Part shown: piece by piece, positions 52,649 through 61,408 of the stretch
Numbering within the stretch: the first letter of the stretch is position 1
Layout: each line of letters starts with the position of its first letter
Source of the DNA: Oscillospiraceae bacterium
GTDB lineage: Bacteria > Bacillota > Clostridia > Oscillospirales > Oscillospiraceae
DNA length: 64,000 nucleotides
Direction of reading: 5' to 3'
Assembly (NCBI GenBank): GCA_015068035.1
Contig: SVLI01000003.1
Location: forward strand, 124,001-188,000
Program-made: the position numbers and the translations under genes
The notes under the pieces: model-generated
What the model was told of the DNA's origin: nothing
Database searches by the model: none
The model's input: the letters and a program-made list of their open reading frames with translations, nothing else

Positions 52649-53211
52649 TGCGCATTGAGATTACAGCTCCCCTGACAAAAGAGACGGCCGCCTCGCTTCG
52701 AGCCGGAGACAGCGTGAGCATCAGCGGTGTGATCTATTCCGCGCGGGACGCAGCGCACAAGAAGCTTTGTGAACTAATCGAAAAGGGCGAAGCGCTCCCC
52801 TTCCCGATTGATGGCTCAGTAATTTATTATATGGGTCCCTCCCCAGCACAGCCGGGCGCTGTGATTGGAGCTGCGGGACCGACAACGAGCTACCGGATGG
52901 ATCCCTACGCACCGAGACTGCTCTCGCTCGGCAGCCTTGGCATGATCGGCAAAGGACGCCGCAGCGCGGAGGTCATTAAGGCGACAAAAAGCGCCGGTGC
53001 TGTGTACTTCGGCGCAGTAGGCGGCGCAGGCGCGCTGCTGCAGCGCTGCATCCGCAAGGCGGAAGTGGTTTGCTGGCCGGAGCTTGGCGCGGAAGCGCTT
53101 ATGCGGCTTGAAGTGCACGAGCTGCCCGCGATCGTCGTGATCGATTCGCTTGGATGCAACCTTTATGAAACCGGACCGAGAGATTATCTGAAACAGCACG
53201 GAGGCAAATGA
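52648..53211 (+). CDS. Class I fumarate hydratase / tartrate dehydratase, beta subunit
   Basis: A 187-aa partner of the preceding subunit, with the conserved YYMGPSPAQPG, GPTTSYRMDPY and a GKGRRSAEV loop, normal for the C-terminal domain of class I fumarases. The ATG at 52648 overlaps the alpha stop (TGATG). The next gene, a tyrosine recombinase, starts 2 nt after its stop, which is an unusual neighbour. Confidence 0.92.
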   Translation: MRIEITAPLTKETAASLRAGDSVSISGVIYSARDAAHKKLCELIEKGEALPFPIDGSVIYYMGPSPAQPGAVIGAAGPTTSYRMDPYAPRLLSLGSLGMIGKGRRSAEVIKATKSAGAVYFGAVGGAGALLQRCIRKAEVVCWPELGAEALMRLEVHELPAIVVIDSLGCNLYETGPRDYLKQHGGK

Positions 53212-53212
53212 T

Positions 53213-54214
53213 ATGGATTACAGATCTGACTCCCCGCAGGTGCTTGTGGATTTTCTGACCTATCACGAAACCATCCGCAGCCACTCAAAGGCCACGGTAG
53301 ATGAATATTATCTGGATCTGCGCAACTTCCTGCGCTATCTCAAGATCCTGCGCGGCATTGTGCCGAAGGACACACCATTTGAGCAGATCGGCATTCTTGA
53401 TGTGGATGTGGACTTTCTTGGCAAAGTCACACTCACGGAGGTTTATGCCTATCTTTCCTATCTCTCGCGTGACCGGGTGCGCAGCCAGCGCAGCCACGTT
53501 GCGGAGTATGGGCTAAGCCCTTCCACGCGAGCAAGAAAAATTGCGACCATCCGGAGTTTTTACCGTTATCTCTGCACGAAGGCAAAACTTCTGAGCGAAA
53601 ACCCCGTACAGGATCTGGACTCTCCGAAGCTCAAAAAATCCTTGCCGCGTTATTTGACGTTGGATGAAAGCCGCGCACTTCTGCAGGCGGTCGACGGAAA
53701 AAACGCCGAACGGGATTACTGCATTCTCTGCATCTTTCTCAACTGCGGTCTGCGCATCTCCGAAATCGTGGGGCTGAACATTCAGGATTTTCAAAGCGAT
53801 CATCTGCGTGTGCTCGGCAAGGGCAACAAAGAGCGTATTGTATTTCTCAACGATGCAACAGTGGATGCCATCAACGCGCATCTTGATCTGCGCAAGCTGG
53901 TCAAGTCGCCGGACGGCAATGCCATGTTTCTTTCCAGCCGAAGAAATCGCATCAGCCGGGAGACCGTGCACAGCATGGTCAAGAAAACGCTGCTCAAAGC
54001 GGGACTGGACAGTACGCAGTACAGCGCGCACAAGCTGCGCCACACGGCGGCAACTCTGATGCTCCAAAACGGCGTGGATGTCCGCACGCTGCAGGAAGTA
54101 CTCGGGCATGAAAACCTCAACACAACGCAAATCTATACGCATGTGGACGACGCATCCCTGCGCATCGCGGCACAATCCAATCCCCTCGGCAGTTTCAGGC
54201 CGAAGAAAAAATAA
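53213..54214 (+). CDS. Tyrosine recombinase, XerC/XerD-like, complete active site
   Basis: A 333-aa recombinase with all catalytic residues: Arg181 (CGLRISE), Lys203 (GKGNKER), His273 and Arg276 (HKLRH), His299 (LGHEN) and Tyr308 (TQIYTH). It is about 35 residues longer than typical XerC/XerD; the extra length lies in the core-binding domain (YLSRDRVRSQRSH region). It starts 2 nt after the fumarase beta stop and so is expressed from that operon. It may be the functional Xer protein of this chromosome, since the copy at 256 lacks the catalytic Lys motif. A mobile-element or other site-specific role is possible, but no flanking repeats were seen. Confidence 0.9.
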   Translation: MDYRSDSPQVLVDFLTYHETIRSHSKATVDEYYLDLRNFLRYLKILRGIVPKDTPFEQIGILDVDVDFLGKVTLTEVYAYLSYLSRDRVRSQRSHVAEYGLSPSTRARKIATIRSFYRYLCTKAKLLSENPVQDLDSPKLKKSLPRYLTLDESRALLQAVDGKNAERDYCILCIFLNCGLRISEIVGLNIQDFQSDHLRVLGKGNKERIVFLNDATVDAINAHLDLRKLVKSPDGNAMFLSSRRNRISRETVHSMVKKTLLKAGLDSTQYSAHKLRHTAATLMLQNGVDVRTLQEVLGHENLNTTQIYTHVDDASLRIAAQSNPLGSFRPKKK

Positions 54215-54218
54215 GAAA

Positions 54219-54260
54219 AAGGCTCGGCCTGTACTAAAACAGGCAGAGCCTTCTATTTTT
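54219..54260. terminator. Terminator between convergent xer and dnaI-like genes
   Basis: A long stem with one mismatch, arms 54219-54232 and 54239-54252, with a T-run on the plus side. Confidence 0.75.
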
Positions 54261-54270
54261 TGCAGCATGA

Positions 54271-55269
54271 TTAAAACTTTCTTCCTTTTTTAATCTTGCG
54301 GACATCCGTTCCGATGAATAGCAGTTCCTGATATTCGCCCTCAAGTCGAGAGACGATTTGCTCGGAATAACGTCTGCGAAGCTCGGTTGAGCTAAGGTTC
54401 GTGCTGATGATCGTCGCCTTGCGGGAAGCGAGTCGGGTGTTGATGAGCGTATAGAGCGCTGTGGGCGCAAAGCCGCCGGCCATCTCCGTTCCAAGATCGT
54501 CCAGAATCATCAGTTCACAGCCAAGGTAACGGCGTACCTGCTCGTTTGCGCGGTCAAGCTCCTCCGGATTACGCGCAAACTTTTGCGCCTCAAAGTTGCC
54601 AATGCAGGCTGCCGCCGTTTCATATACGACGGAAAAGCCCTGTTCCGCAACTGTCCGCGCAATGCAGGAGGACAAAAAGGTTTTTCCAAGTCCGGTTCCA
54701 CCCTGCATAAGCAAACTGTCTGCATCCGGTCTGAAATTTTGTGCATAGACGCGGCAAAAATCAAAAATCTTGCGCATGCGCGTGCGCGGCGCTTCTTTTA
54801 TCCCGGGCTCAATCTGATCAGAATAATAACTCAGATCAAAGCGGTCAAAGTCCGCATCCGTAATATTAAGCATGTTGGAAAGTGACTTACGTGCCTCGTC
54901 CCTGTAAAGCGTTTCCAGACAGATGCACATTTCACCGCTGACATAGCCCTTGTCATGACAATGCACACAGGTATGGATCTCGTCCAGATAATTCTCTGCC
55001 AGTCCGAGATTCAGCAAAAGCAGTCTTCTCCGCTGTTGAAGTTCCAGGCTGCGCTGTGCAATCGCGTCAATGGCAGCGCCAACGTCTCCGCCATGCTGCA
55101 AAGCTGTGAGCGCCGCTTTGGTAACGAGGCTACGCAGCTCCGCTTCCACGCTCCGCATCTCCGGGGCTTTGGTGTATACAAGTTCCTGCCGTCTGCGCTG
55201 CTCCGCCTCATTTGCAGAGACGCGCTGTTCAAGCCGCGCTTTTGCGCTTGCAAGCAGTTTTCCGTCCAT
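54271..55269 (-). CDS. dnaI: DnaC/DnaI-like replicative helicase loader
   Basis: A 332-aa protein with an N-terminal region containing a Cys/His cluster (CVHCHDKGYVSGEMCIC, about 100-116), a possible zinc motif, and an AAA+ ATPase domain with Walker A GGTGLGKTF (about 190) and Walker B-like LMILDDLGTE. It is related to DnaI/DnaC, which load the DnaB helicase at origins and forks. It follows the DnaD-like gene by 41 nt, forming a primosome pair transcribed from the same promoter. Whether it partners DnaB itself is inferred. Confidence 0.88.
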   Translation of the reverse strand: MDGKLLASAKARLEQRVSANEAEQRRRQELVYTKAPEMRSVEAELRSLVTKAALTALQHGGDVGAAIDAIAQRSLELQQRRRLLLLNLGLAENYLDEIHTCVHCHDKGYVSGEMCICLETLYRDEARKSLSNMLNITDADFDRFDLSYYSDQIEPGIKEAPRTRMRKIFDFCRVYAQNFRPDADSLLMQGGTGLGKTFLSSCIARTVAEQGFSVVYETAAACIGNFEAQKFARNPEELDRANEQVRRYLGCELMILDDLGTEMAGGFAPTALYTLINTRLASRKATIISTNLSSTELRRRYSEQIVSRLEGEYQELLFIGTDVRKIKKGRKF

Positions 55270-55310
55270 ATTCTATCCTCCGGCTGTGCATTTTGTGCAG
55301 CTTTTATATT

Positions 55311-56255
55311 CTAACGCTTGTCCTGTTTATAATGCTCGATCATGCGGTCCAGCCGCGCCTGATAATCGTCCGGCTCCGTGCGTCCGTCACGCTTTGCAAC
55401 CACTGCGTCGGAACACCCGCGCTTGTCCTTTTGTAAAATCTCCTCAACCGTAAGCAAGCCTTTCGCGTTCCAGCTGCGGATAATGGAGTCCATATACTTC
55501 CATTTGAGCGAACCTGTGTTGGAAACGGTTCGGTCATACGCAAGCTCAATGGCTTCGGGAGAATAGCCCAAATCCAGCCATTCGCTGAGATAACGCTTCT
55601 CCGTCGGGCTGAGCGCCCGACCGACAAGCCCAAGCGCTGTGCGCAGCTGCTCAATCCCACGCTCTCTTTTGTCCTGACGGCTGATGTAATCCTCCGCAAG
55701 CTCCAGCGTCATAATCTCGCGATTCACCCAGGCAAAAGCCTCACGCTCCACGGCGCGCATCGTTGGCCGGCGCCCCTCTCCATAGCGCGCTGCATACACC
55801 TGCGCGCAATGGTTGAGCAGCAGCAAAATAACCTCCGGCGGAAGCCCAAGGTGGTCATAGATACCAAACAGCGTGCGCAGTTCCGATGCGGAAAGAAGAT
55901 GTCCAAGCATCCGCTGCGCCTCATGGATCAGGCTGCGGAAAACCGCATCCTCGCTTCCGCGGGCAGCGATTGCATCCAGATCATATTCCGGCAATTCCTC
56001 AGGTTGCGGCAGCGCATTTGCAGAGGCGGGAAAAGCACCTATTGCGCGCAGCTTTCCTGCGATTTCGGCAATCTGTCCCTCGTTCTTCCCAAGCGACTTC
56101 GCCGCGGCAGAAAGCTCCATAACCTGCCCTGTGCTGCACAGGTACAGGTAAAGCAGCGCTGCGTCTGCATCCTGCGCACGCAAAATGCGCTCCACCTCAA
56201 GCGCAGACAACTTTAATTGAGTTGTTTCTCTCTGTCTATCCATAGGGCGCCTCAT
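55311..56255 (-). CDS. dnaD: DnaD-domain replication protein
   Basis: A 314-aa protein with an N-terminal winged-helix-like segment (about 15-85) and C-terminal DnaD/DnaB-II domains (LYDRTVSN-like ELAYDRTVSNTGSLKW and YMDSIIRSWNAKG near residue 255). In Bacillus, DnaD helps remodel the origin and recruit DnaI/DnaC. It is upstream of the dnaI-like gene. The start could be residue 1 (56255) or Met5 (56243). Confidence 0.88.
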   Translation of the reverse strand: MRRPMDRQRETTQLKLSALEVERILRAQDADAALLYLYLCSTGQVMELSAAAKSLGKNEGQIAEIAGKLRAIGAFPASANALPQPEELPEYDLDAIAARGSEDAVFRSLIHEAQRMLGHLLSASELRTLFGIYDHLGLPPEVILLLLNHCAQVYAARYGEGRRPTMRAVEREAFAWVNREIMTLELAEDYISRQDKRERGIEQLRTALGLVGRALSPTEKRYLSEWLDLGYSPEAIELAYDRTVSNTGSLKWKYMDSIIRSWNAKGLLTVEEILQKDKRGCSDAVVAKRDGRTEPDDYQARLDRMIEHYKQDKR

Positions 56256-56307
56256 TTATATGCCGCGATTTGTGCCGCTTACAACAATGCACAGCAACTC
56301 TGCTGCG

Positions 56308-56336
56308 ATTATATCACAAAAAAGCTCTTGTAGCAA
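56308..56336 (-). promoter_or_regulatory. Sigma-A promoter of dnaD-dnaI
   Basis: On the minus strand, TTGCTA (56336-56331), a 17-nt spacer and TATAAT (56313-56308). Confidence 0.8.
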
Positions 56337-56357
56337 TATGTCGTAATATGCTATAAT
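56328..56357 (+). promoter_or_regulatory. Sigma-A promoter of the U32 gene
   Basis: TTGTAG (56328-56333), an 18-nt spacer and TATAAT (56352-56357). Its -35 overlaps the -35 of the divergent dnaD promoter by 3 nt. Confidence 0.7.
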
Positions 56358-56450
56358 TAAATTTACGAAAAATATTGGATTGTTTGTTACAGATTGCGGC
56401 ATATTTTGCCGGAAATATGTATTTTGAACCAATGCGAGGTGAAGCAGAGT

Positions 56451-58538
56451 ATGCTCGAATTGCTTGCTCACGTCGGCAGCGCGGAGGCTGTCCGTGCAGC
56501 TGTACAAAGCGGCGCAAACGCCGTACAAATCGGTTTTGGCGAGTTCCCTGCCCGTGGAAATTCACAGGGCTGCTCAGAGGAGGAGCTTGCTGCCGCAGCA
56601 CGCTATTGCCGCGTGCGCGGATGCAGGTTTTACTTTACGCTCGACACGCTCGTGCACGACGACGAGCTGGAAGCTGCCGTAACGCTTGCGGTGGCTGCTG
56701 CAAAGCACGGCGCGGATGCCATTGTTGTGCAGGATACCGGCATGGTGTCTATTTTGCGCAAGGTTTTGCCGGATATGCCGCTGCACGGCTCTGTCCGAAT
56801 GAATGTTCACAGCCTTGCGGGTGTGAATGCCGCAGCGGAAATGGGGCTCAGTCGTGTGATGCTTGCACCTGAGCTCAGCCGCGAGGAAATTGCGGGCATT
56901 GCCGCAGCGTCCCCCATCGAGCTTGGCGTTTACGCGCATGGCGCACTTTGCGTATCGTACGCGGGTCAATGCTATATGTCCTCTCTGTTAAACGGAAGCA
57001 GCGACAACCGCGGCATGTGCACGCAGCCCTGCCTGCTTGATTACAGTCTCGGCAGCCGGATGGATGACCATCCGCTCAGCCTGCGAGACAACTGCCTTGC
57101 GCAGCAGCTCAATGCGCTTAATGAAATTGGAATTCGTTCTGTGCTGCTTGAAGGCAGCAACATGCGTGCGGAGTACATCTCCATGATCACAACCATGTAT
57201 GAAGAGGCGCAGCGCATCGGGAAAATGCCCACAGAAGCGGAGCTTGAGCAGCTTCAGGAGCTTTTCTCAAGTCAAGGCTTTACAGACGGATATTTTAGCG
57301 GCGAACGCGGAAAAGGCATGTTTGGTGTACACGATCATACCGAAAAAGGCAACGTCCGCCTGTTTTTCAACGTCCGGCGGAGCTATGCAAACACGGAGAA
57401 GCGCCGTGTTCCCATCCGTATGCGTGCGCTCGTCCACGCGGACAAGCCGGTGATTCTTACGGCAAAGGACGATCTTGGCAACAGCGTGATCGTGCGAGGA
57501 GATGCGCCGCTCAAGGCAAGCGGCCAATCCCTCACAGAGTCTGCGCTGCATGCGCAGCTTTACAAAACGGCGGGAACTCCTTATCTTTGCACGGATGTGG
57601 AAAGTGACGTGCAGAGCGGACTTTATGTTTCTACCGCCGACATCAACACGCTGCGCAATCAGTTGCTTGAGAAACTTTCCGAAAAACGCGCCGTTGCGCC
57701 CAAACAGCAGGTATGCCGCGCGCCGAACAAGCTGTCTGCAGCGGCAGCGCCGGAAGTGCCGGAACTGAACGTCCAGATTTCCGATCTCTCTCAGCTCAGC
57801 GAAGAACTTGCAGCTCTCGCCCCTACACGGATCTGTATCCCGCTGGAGCTTTTCTCTAATCTCAAATATGAGCTGGAGCCTTTCAAAAGTGCAGGCTGCG
57901 GCATCGTTGCGGTGCTGCCCCGCATCATCCAAAGCAGCGAGGAGGCCGCTGTGTCGGCTATGCTCATGGACTGCGCGCGTTTTGGCGTAAAAGAAGTGCT
58001 TGTCAGCAGTCTTGCACATGTGCTCTTCGCACGCAAAGCAGGCTTTGCTGTACGCGGTGATTTCGCTCTCAACCTTGCCAACAGCTACGCGCTGGATATG
58101 GCAACCCGCGCAGGATTCCTGTCCGCAACCGCGTCCTTTGAGCTGCGCATTGATCAGATTCGGAACATGTCCAAGTCTCTTCCCGTTGAAATCATGGCCT
58201 ATGGTCGCTTACCCATCATGATTACGGAAAACTGCCTGATCCAAAACAGCCACGGCCAATGCAACTGCAAAAATCAGTCCTATCAGCTCACAGACAGACG
58301 CGGGGCAATCTTCCCCGTCATGCCCGCCTTTGGCTGCCGAAATCAGATTTTCCACGAGAAAAAGCTCTTTTTGGCGGACAAGCCGATGCTCTTCCGCGAC
58401 TCGGGCGTGAGCGCAGCTCGACTGCTGTTCACAACGGAGAGTGCGCGCGAGTGCCTTGAGGTCACCAAAAGCTATCTCGGCATGTCGGACTATATACCAA
58501 ACGGCATCACGCGCGGCGTGTATTTCCGCGGCGTATAA
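56451..58538 (+). CDS. Peptidase U32 family protein, RlhA-like
   Basis: A 695-aa protein of the U32 family. The N-terminal half has the U32 core (GANAVQIGFGEFPARGN, SVRMNVHSLAG) and a Cys-rich signature (CVSYAGQCYMS, DNRGMCTQPC) expected to hold an iron-sulfur cluster. Residues about 350-695 form a longer C-terminal DUF3656-like region with a second set of Cys motifs. Characterised relatives (RlhA, TrhP) hydroxylate cytidine in 23S rRNA or uridine in tRNA, so RNA modification is likelier than proteolysis. The ATG at 56451 follows GAGGTGAA. Confidence 0.88.
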   Translation: MLELLAHVGSAEAVRAAVQSGANAVQIGFGEFPARGNSQGCSEEELAAAARYCRVRGCRFYFTLDTLVHDDELEAAVTLAVAAAKHGADAIVVQDTGMVSILRKVLPDMPLHGSVRMNVHSLAGVNAAAEMGLSRVMLAPELSREEIAGIAAASPIELGVYAHGALCVSYAGQCYMSSLLNGSSDNRGMCTQPCLLDYSLGSRMDDHPLSLRDNCLAQQLNALNEIGIRSVLLEGSNMRAEYISMITTMYEEAQRIGKMPTEAELEQLQELFSSQGFTDGYFSGERGKGMFGVHDHTEKGNVRLFFNVRRSYANTEKRRVPIRMRALVHADKPVILTAKDDLGNSVIVRGDAPLKASGQSLTESALHAQLYKTAGTPYLCTDVESDVQSGLYVSTADINTLRNQLLEKLSEKRAVAPKQQVCRAPNKLSAAAAPEVPELNVQISDLSQLSEELAALAPTRICIPLELFSNLKYELEPFKSAGCGIVAVLPRIIQSSEEAAVSAMLMDCARFGVKEVLVSSLAHVLFARKAGFAVRGDFALNLANSYALDMATRAGFLSATASFELRIDQIRNMSKSLPVEIMAYGRLPIMITENCLIQNSHGQCNCKNQSYQLTDRRGAIFPVMPAFGCRNQIFHEKKLFLADKPMLFRDSGVSAARLLFTTESARECLEVTKSYLGMSDYIPNGITRGVYFRGV

Positions 58539-58600
58539 TGTCATGCAGCAATCTCCATGATGGTTGCCCGGCACTTTATCATAACAGATGAAAAGGTGAA

Positions 58601-59491
58601 ATGAATAAAATGACAGTCACAGAATTGCTTAAAAATTATGTTTTGCTCGACGGTGCTACCGGCACAGAACTGCAAAAGCGGGGTCTGCCGCTTGGCAGCT
58701 GCTCTGAGCTTTGGAATCTGGCGCATCCTGAAGCGATTATGGATTTGCAGCGCAGCTATGTAAATGCGGGCTCGCAGATCGTCTATGCTCCGACCTTCAC
58801 AGCAAACCGCCCCTCGCTTGAAAAGCACAAAGCAGGCATTTCGGTTGCCGAAGCCAACGCAAAGCTCGTGGCGCTCAGCCGCGAAGCTGTTGGAAACCGC
58901 GCCCTCGTGGCAGGAGACATGTCCTCCTGCGGGCTACAGATGGAACCCTATGGCGAGTCAAGCTATGAAGAGGTTGTAGATGTCTTCACAGAGCAGGCGG
59001 CAGCGCTTGAATCAGCGGGTGTGGATCTCTTTGCTGTGGAAACGCAGATTTCGTTTATGGAAGCGAAAGCGACGGTTGAGGCAATCCGCCGCGTTTCCGA
59101 AAAGCCGATTTTTGTAAGCTTTGCCTGCGGACCGACGGGAAAAAGCCTGTGGGGTGACGATCTTGCTGAGCTTGCCGGCGAGATGAAAGCTCTTGGTGTT
59201 TCCGCCTATGGCGTCAACTGCTGCGGAGATCTGGATATGCTTGTTTCTCTTGTTGGCAACATCCGCAAAAACTGCGCTCTCCCTATCATTGCAAAACCCA
59301 ACGCCGGTATGCCGGAGAATGAGGACGGAAAAACGCTCTACCGCATGACGCCGGAAAAATTGGCCTCCTACGTTCCCGCTCTGCTGGATGCGGGCGCTGC
59401 GCTGCTCGGCGGCTGCTGCGGCACAACGGATGCACACATTTCCGCCATCCGGGACGCGATACGCGCGTATTCCGCCAACGCCGGAAAGTAG
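58601..59491 (+). CDS. Homocysteine S-methyltransferase-family protein
   Basis: A 296-aa single-domain enzyme with the homocysteine-binding barrel of MetH and BHMT: LLDGATGTELQKRG at the start, Cys in GVNCCGD and the zinc pair in LLGGCCGTTDAH. It has no cobalamin or folate domain. It may act with a separate corrinoid protein or use S-methylmethionine-like donors. No metE or metH neighbour is present. The next gene is an MFS transporter. Confidence 0.9.
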   Translation: MNKMTVTELLKNYVLLDGATGTELQKRGLPLGSCSELWNLAHPEAIMDLQRSYVNAGSQIVYAPTFTANRPSLEKHKAGISVAEANAKLVALSREAVGNRALVAGDMSSCGLQMEPYGESSYEEVVDVFTEQAAALESAGVDLFAVETQISFMEAKATVEAIRRVSEKPIFVSFACGPTGKSLWGDDLAELAGEMKALGVSAYGVNCCGDLDMLVSLVGNIRKNCALPIIAKPNAGMPENEDGKTLYRMTPEKLASYVPALLDAGAALLGGCCGTTDAHISAIRDAIRAYSANAGK

Positions 59492-59547
59492 TTAAAAAGC
59501 TTGGTTTTCGAATTGCTTTACTGGCATCGACACGATGTTGTTTTGCA

Positions 59548-59596
59548 GAAAGAAGTCGAAATATAGATTGACTTCTTTCGGCCAATGATATAGGAT
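59548..59596 (+). promoter_or_regulatory. MFS gene promoter inside an inverted repeat
   Basis: TTGACT (59568-59573), a 17-nt spacer and TAGGAT (59591-59596). A 10-bp perfect inverted repeat (59548-59557 with 59570-59579) covers the -35, a possible operator. Confidence 0.5.
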
Positions 59597-59633
59597 TGGC
59601 TTCGTACCTGCATAAGAAGGGTGGACAATTAAT

Positions 59634-60839
59634 ATGTTCAAACGTGGAAGCATACGAAATTCGTTTATTGAAGGAAAGAACATCCGCTATTTTCTGGTCG
59701 CGCTGCTGATCACCGGGCTTTCCTTTGGTCTTTACAAGGGCATTCTGGATAATTTTTTGGCTGAAGTGGTGCAGATAAATGAGTTTGACCGCGGCGTCAC
59801 AGAATTTTTCCGCGAACTGCCCGGCGTTTTGCTGATCTTCATTTTGGCAGCGTTCTACATGCTTTCGGCAGAGGCGCTGTTCAAGATGGGCGCGCTCATC
59901 ATGCTCGTTGGTATGGGTATGCATGCCGTGCTGCCGCCGACCAAGGTTCTGGCCGTTCTTGCAATCGCAATCTACTCCCTCGGTGAGCATATCCAGCTCG
60001 GTATGAAGAGCACGCTGACGCTGGAGTATGCAAAGCCCGGCAAAGCCGGTGAAGCGCAGGGCGTGCAGAGTGCCATATCCCAGATCGGAACGCTCGGCGG
60101 CTATCTGGTCGTCGTGCTGGTGTTCTCGCTTGTAATGCGAAACCAGCCCTATCGGCTTTTCTTCATCATCTCCGCTGTTCTCGCCGCGGTGAGTGTGTTC
60201 TACACGATGAAGATCAAGGGCAAGAGTGAAACAGATAAGAACGCACAGCGTTTTTACTTTAAGAAAAAATACTTTAAGTATTACATGCTGGAGCTGTTCT
60301 ACGGCGCCAGAAAACAGGTTTTCATCACCTTCGGCCCCTATGTTTTGATTCTTTTTTACGGTGCAAAAACCGAGGTTATCAGCCTGCTGTTTGCGCTGTG
60401 CGCCCTGATTGGATTCTTCCTTGCGCCGCTCGTTGGCAAACTGATTGACAAGATCGGCTACAAGAAAATCATGGTCGCCGATACGCTGATTCTCGTGATC
60501 GTTTGCGCGTGCTACGGTTTCGCGCATCACATTCTGCCGAAGAACATCGCCTTCATTGTTTGCTGCGCGAACTACATTCTCGATGCGATCATCTCCATGG
60601 CATCCATGGCCACAAACGTGTATGTGCAGGATCTTGCCGAGAACAGAGACGAAGTGAAAGCAACACTCTCCACGGGTGTTTCGATTAACCATGTTGTCAG
60701 CATTCTCATCGCGCTCTTCGGCGGTTGGATCTGGCAGGCACTCGGCATTGAGACGCTCTTTATCATCTCTGCCGTGTTGGGTCTGTGCAACAGCGCCTAT
60801 GCTGCAACGATCAAAGTCAAGAACAAAAAGAACGCATAG
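59634..60839 (+). CDS. MFS-family transporter
   Basis: A 401-aa polytopic membrane protein with about 12 hydrophobic segments and the MFS cytoplasmic-loop residues (GKLIDKIGYKK between TM8 and 9). It resembles the uncharacterised MFS transporters of clostridia. The substrate is unknown. GGGTGG precedes the ATG. It may be linked to the preceding methyltransferase gene but has its own candidate promoter with a palindrome. Confidence 0.85.
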   Translation: MFKRGSIRNSFIEGKNIRYFLVALLITGLSFGLYKGILDNFLAEVVQINEFDRGVTEFFRELPGVLLIFILAAFYMLSAEALFKMGALIMLVGMGMHAVLPPTKVLAVLAIAIYSLGEHIQLGMKSTLTLEYAKPGKAGEAQGVQSAISQIGTLGGYLVVVLVFSLVMRNQPYRLFFIISAVLAAVSVFYTMKIKGKSETDKNAQRFYFKKKYFKYYMLELFYGARKQVFITFGPYVLILFYGAKTEVISLLFALCALIGFFLAPLVGKLIDKIGYKKIMVADTLILVIVCACYGFAHHILPKNIAFIVCCANYILDAIISMASMATNVYVQDLAENRDEVKATLSTGVSINHVVSILIALFGGWIWQALGIETLFIISAVLGLCNSAYAATIKVKNKKNA

Positions 60840-60935
60840 TGCTCTTTTATCAGATCACAAAATCATATTCCCCCATGTGACGAATGCTTTACCGGCATAA
60901 TCACATCTGCATGGGAACAAAATCAACTGAACCAA

Positions 60936-60970
60936 ATGCCGTGATACACATGTGTATCACGGCATTTTTC
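60936..60970 (+). terminator. 30-bp perfect palindrome after the MFS gene
   Basis: ATGCCGTGATACACA followed directly by its exact complement (60936-60965), then TTTTT. It may be a terminator or a regulatory site ahead of spoIIID. Confidence 0.6.
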
Positions 60971-61034
60971 TGTAAACAGCAGGCCGAAGTGATGCTTTGC
61001 TTCCCCCTTCCCTGCATGCTGCATCAATTGTCCG

Positions 61035-61063
61035 CTCCCGTCATATAGATGTAACAGTCTATT
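61035..61063 (+). promoter_or_regulatory. Possible sigma-E promoter of spoIIID
   Basis: -35-like GCATCAA, a 14-nt spacer and -10-like CATATAGA in about 61022-61052 upstream of the start. The match is weak, but sigma-E control is expected for spoIIID. Confidence 0.3.
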
Positions 61064-61079
61064 GTTTGGAGTGGTGCAT

Positions 61080-61328
61080 TTGAAACAGGATATAGAAGAG
61101 CGCGCCGTGCAGCTCGCAGAGTACATCATCGCGCATAACGCCACAGTACGATCAGCGGCAAAACACTTCGGCGTGAGCAAAAGCACCGTACATAAGGACA
61201 TCACCGATCGTTTAGAAACAATCGACCGCGAACTTTTTCACAGAACAAAGCGCATTCTTGATCAGAACAAAGCTGAGCGCCATATCCGGGGCGGACTTGC
61301 GACAAGGAAAAAATACCGCGGCGAATAA
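61080..61328 (+). CDS. spoIIID: Sporulation transcription factor SpoIIID
   Basis: An 82-aa DNA-binding protein with the SpoIIID helix-turn-helix (AAKHFGVSKSTVHKDITDRL) and the basic C-terminal patch (RHIRGGLATRKKYRG). It is a key mother-cell regulator that activates and represses many sporulation genes, including sigK, in Bacillus. It starts with TTG at 61080, which matches the family N-terminus (KQDIEERAVQL); GGAG lies about 9 nt upstream. It appears monocistronic and ends in a bidirectional terminator. Confidence 0.95.
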   Translation: MKQDIEERAVQLAEYIIAHNATVRSAAKHFGVSKSTVHKDITDRLETIDRELFHRTKRILDQNKAERHIRGGLATRKKYRGE

Positions 61329-61349
61329 AAGCCGCAACAAATGACAAAC

Positions 61350-61385
61350 GCGCCGCAGCAAGCAAATTGCTGCGGCGCATTAATT
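61350..61385. terminator. Bidirectional terminator of spoIIID and xfp
   Basis: A perfect 12-bp GC-rich stem (61350-61361 with 61367-61378) and a 5-nt loop between convergent genes. Confidence 0.85.
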
Positions 61386-61408
61386 TTCAAAACAAGTATA
61401 AAGCGTTC

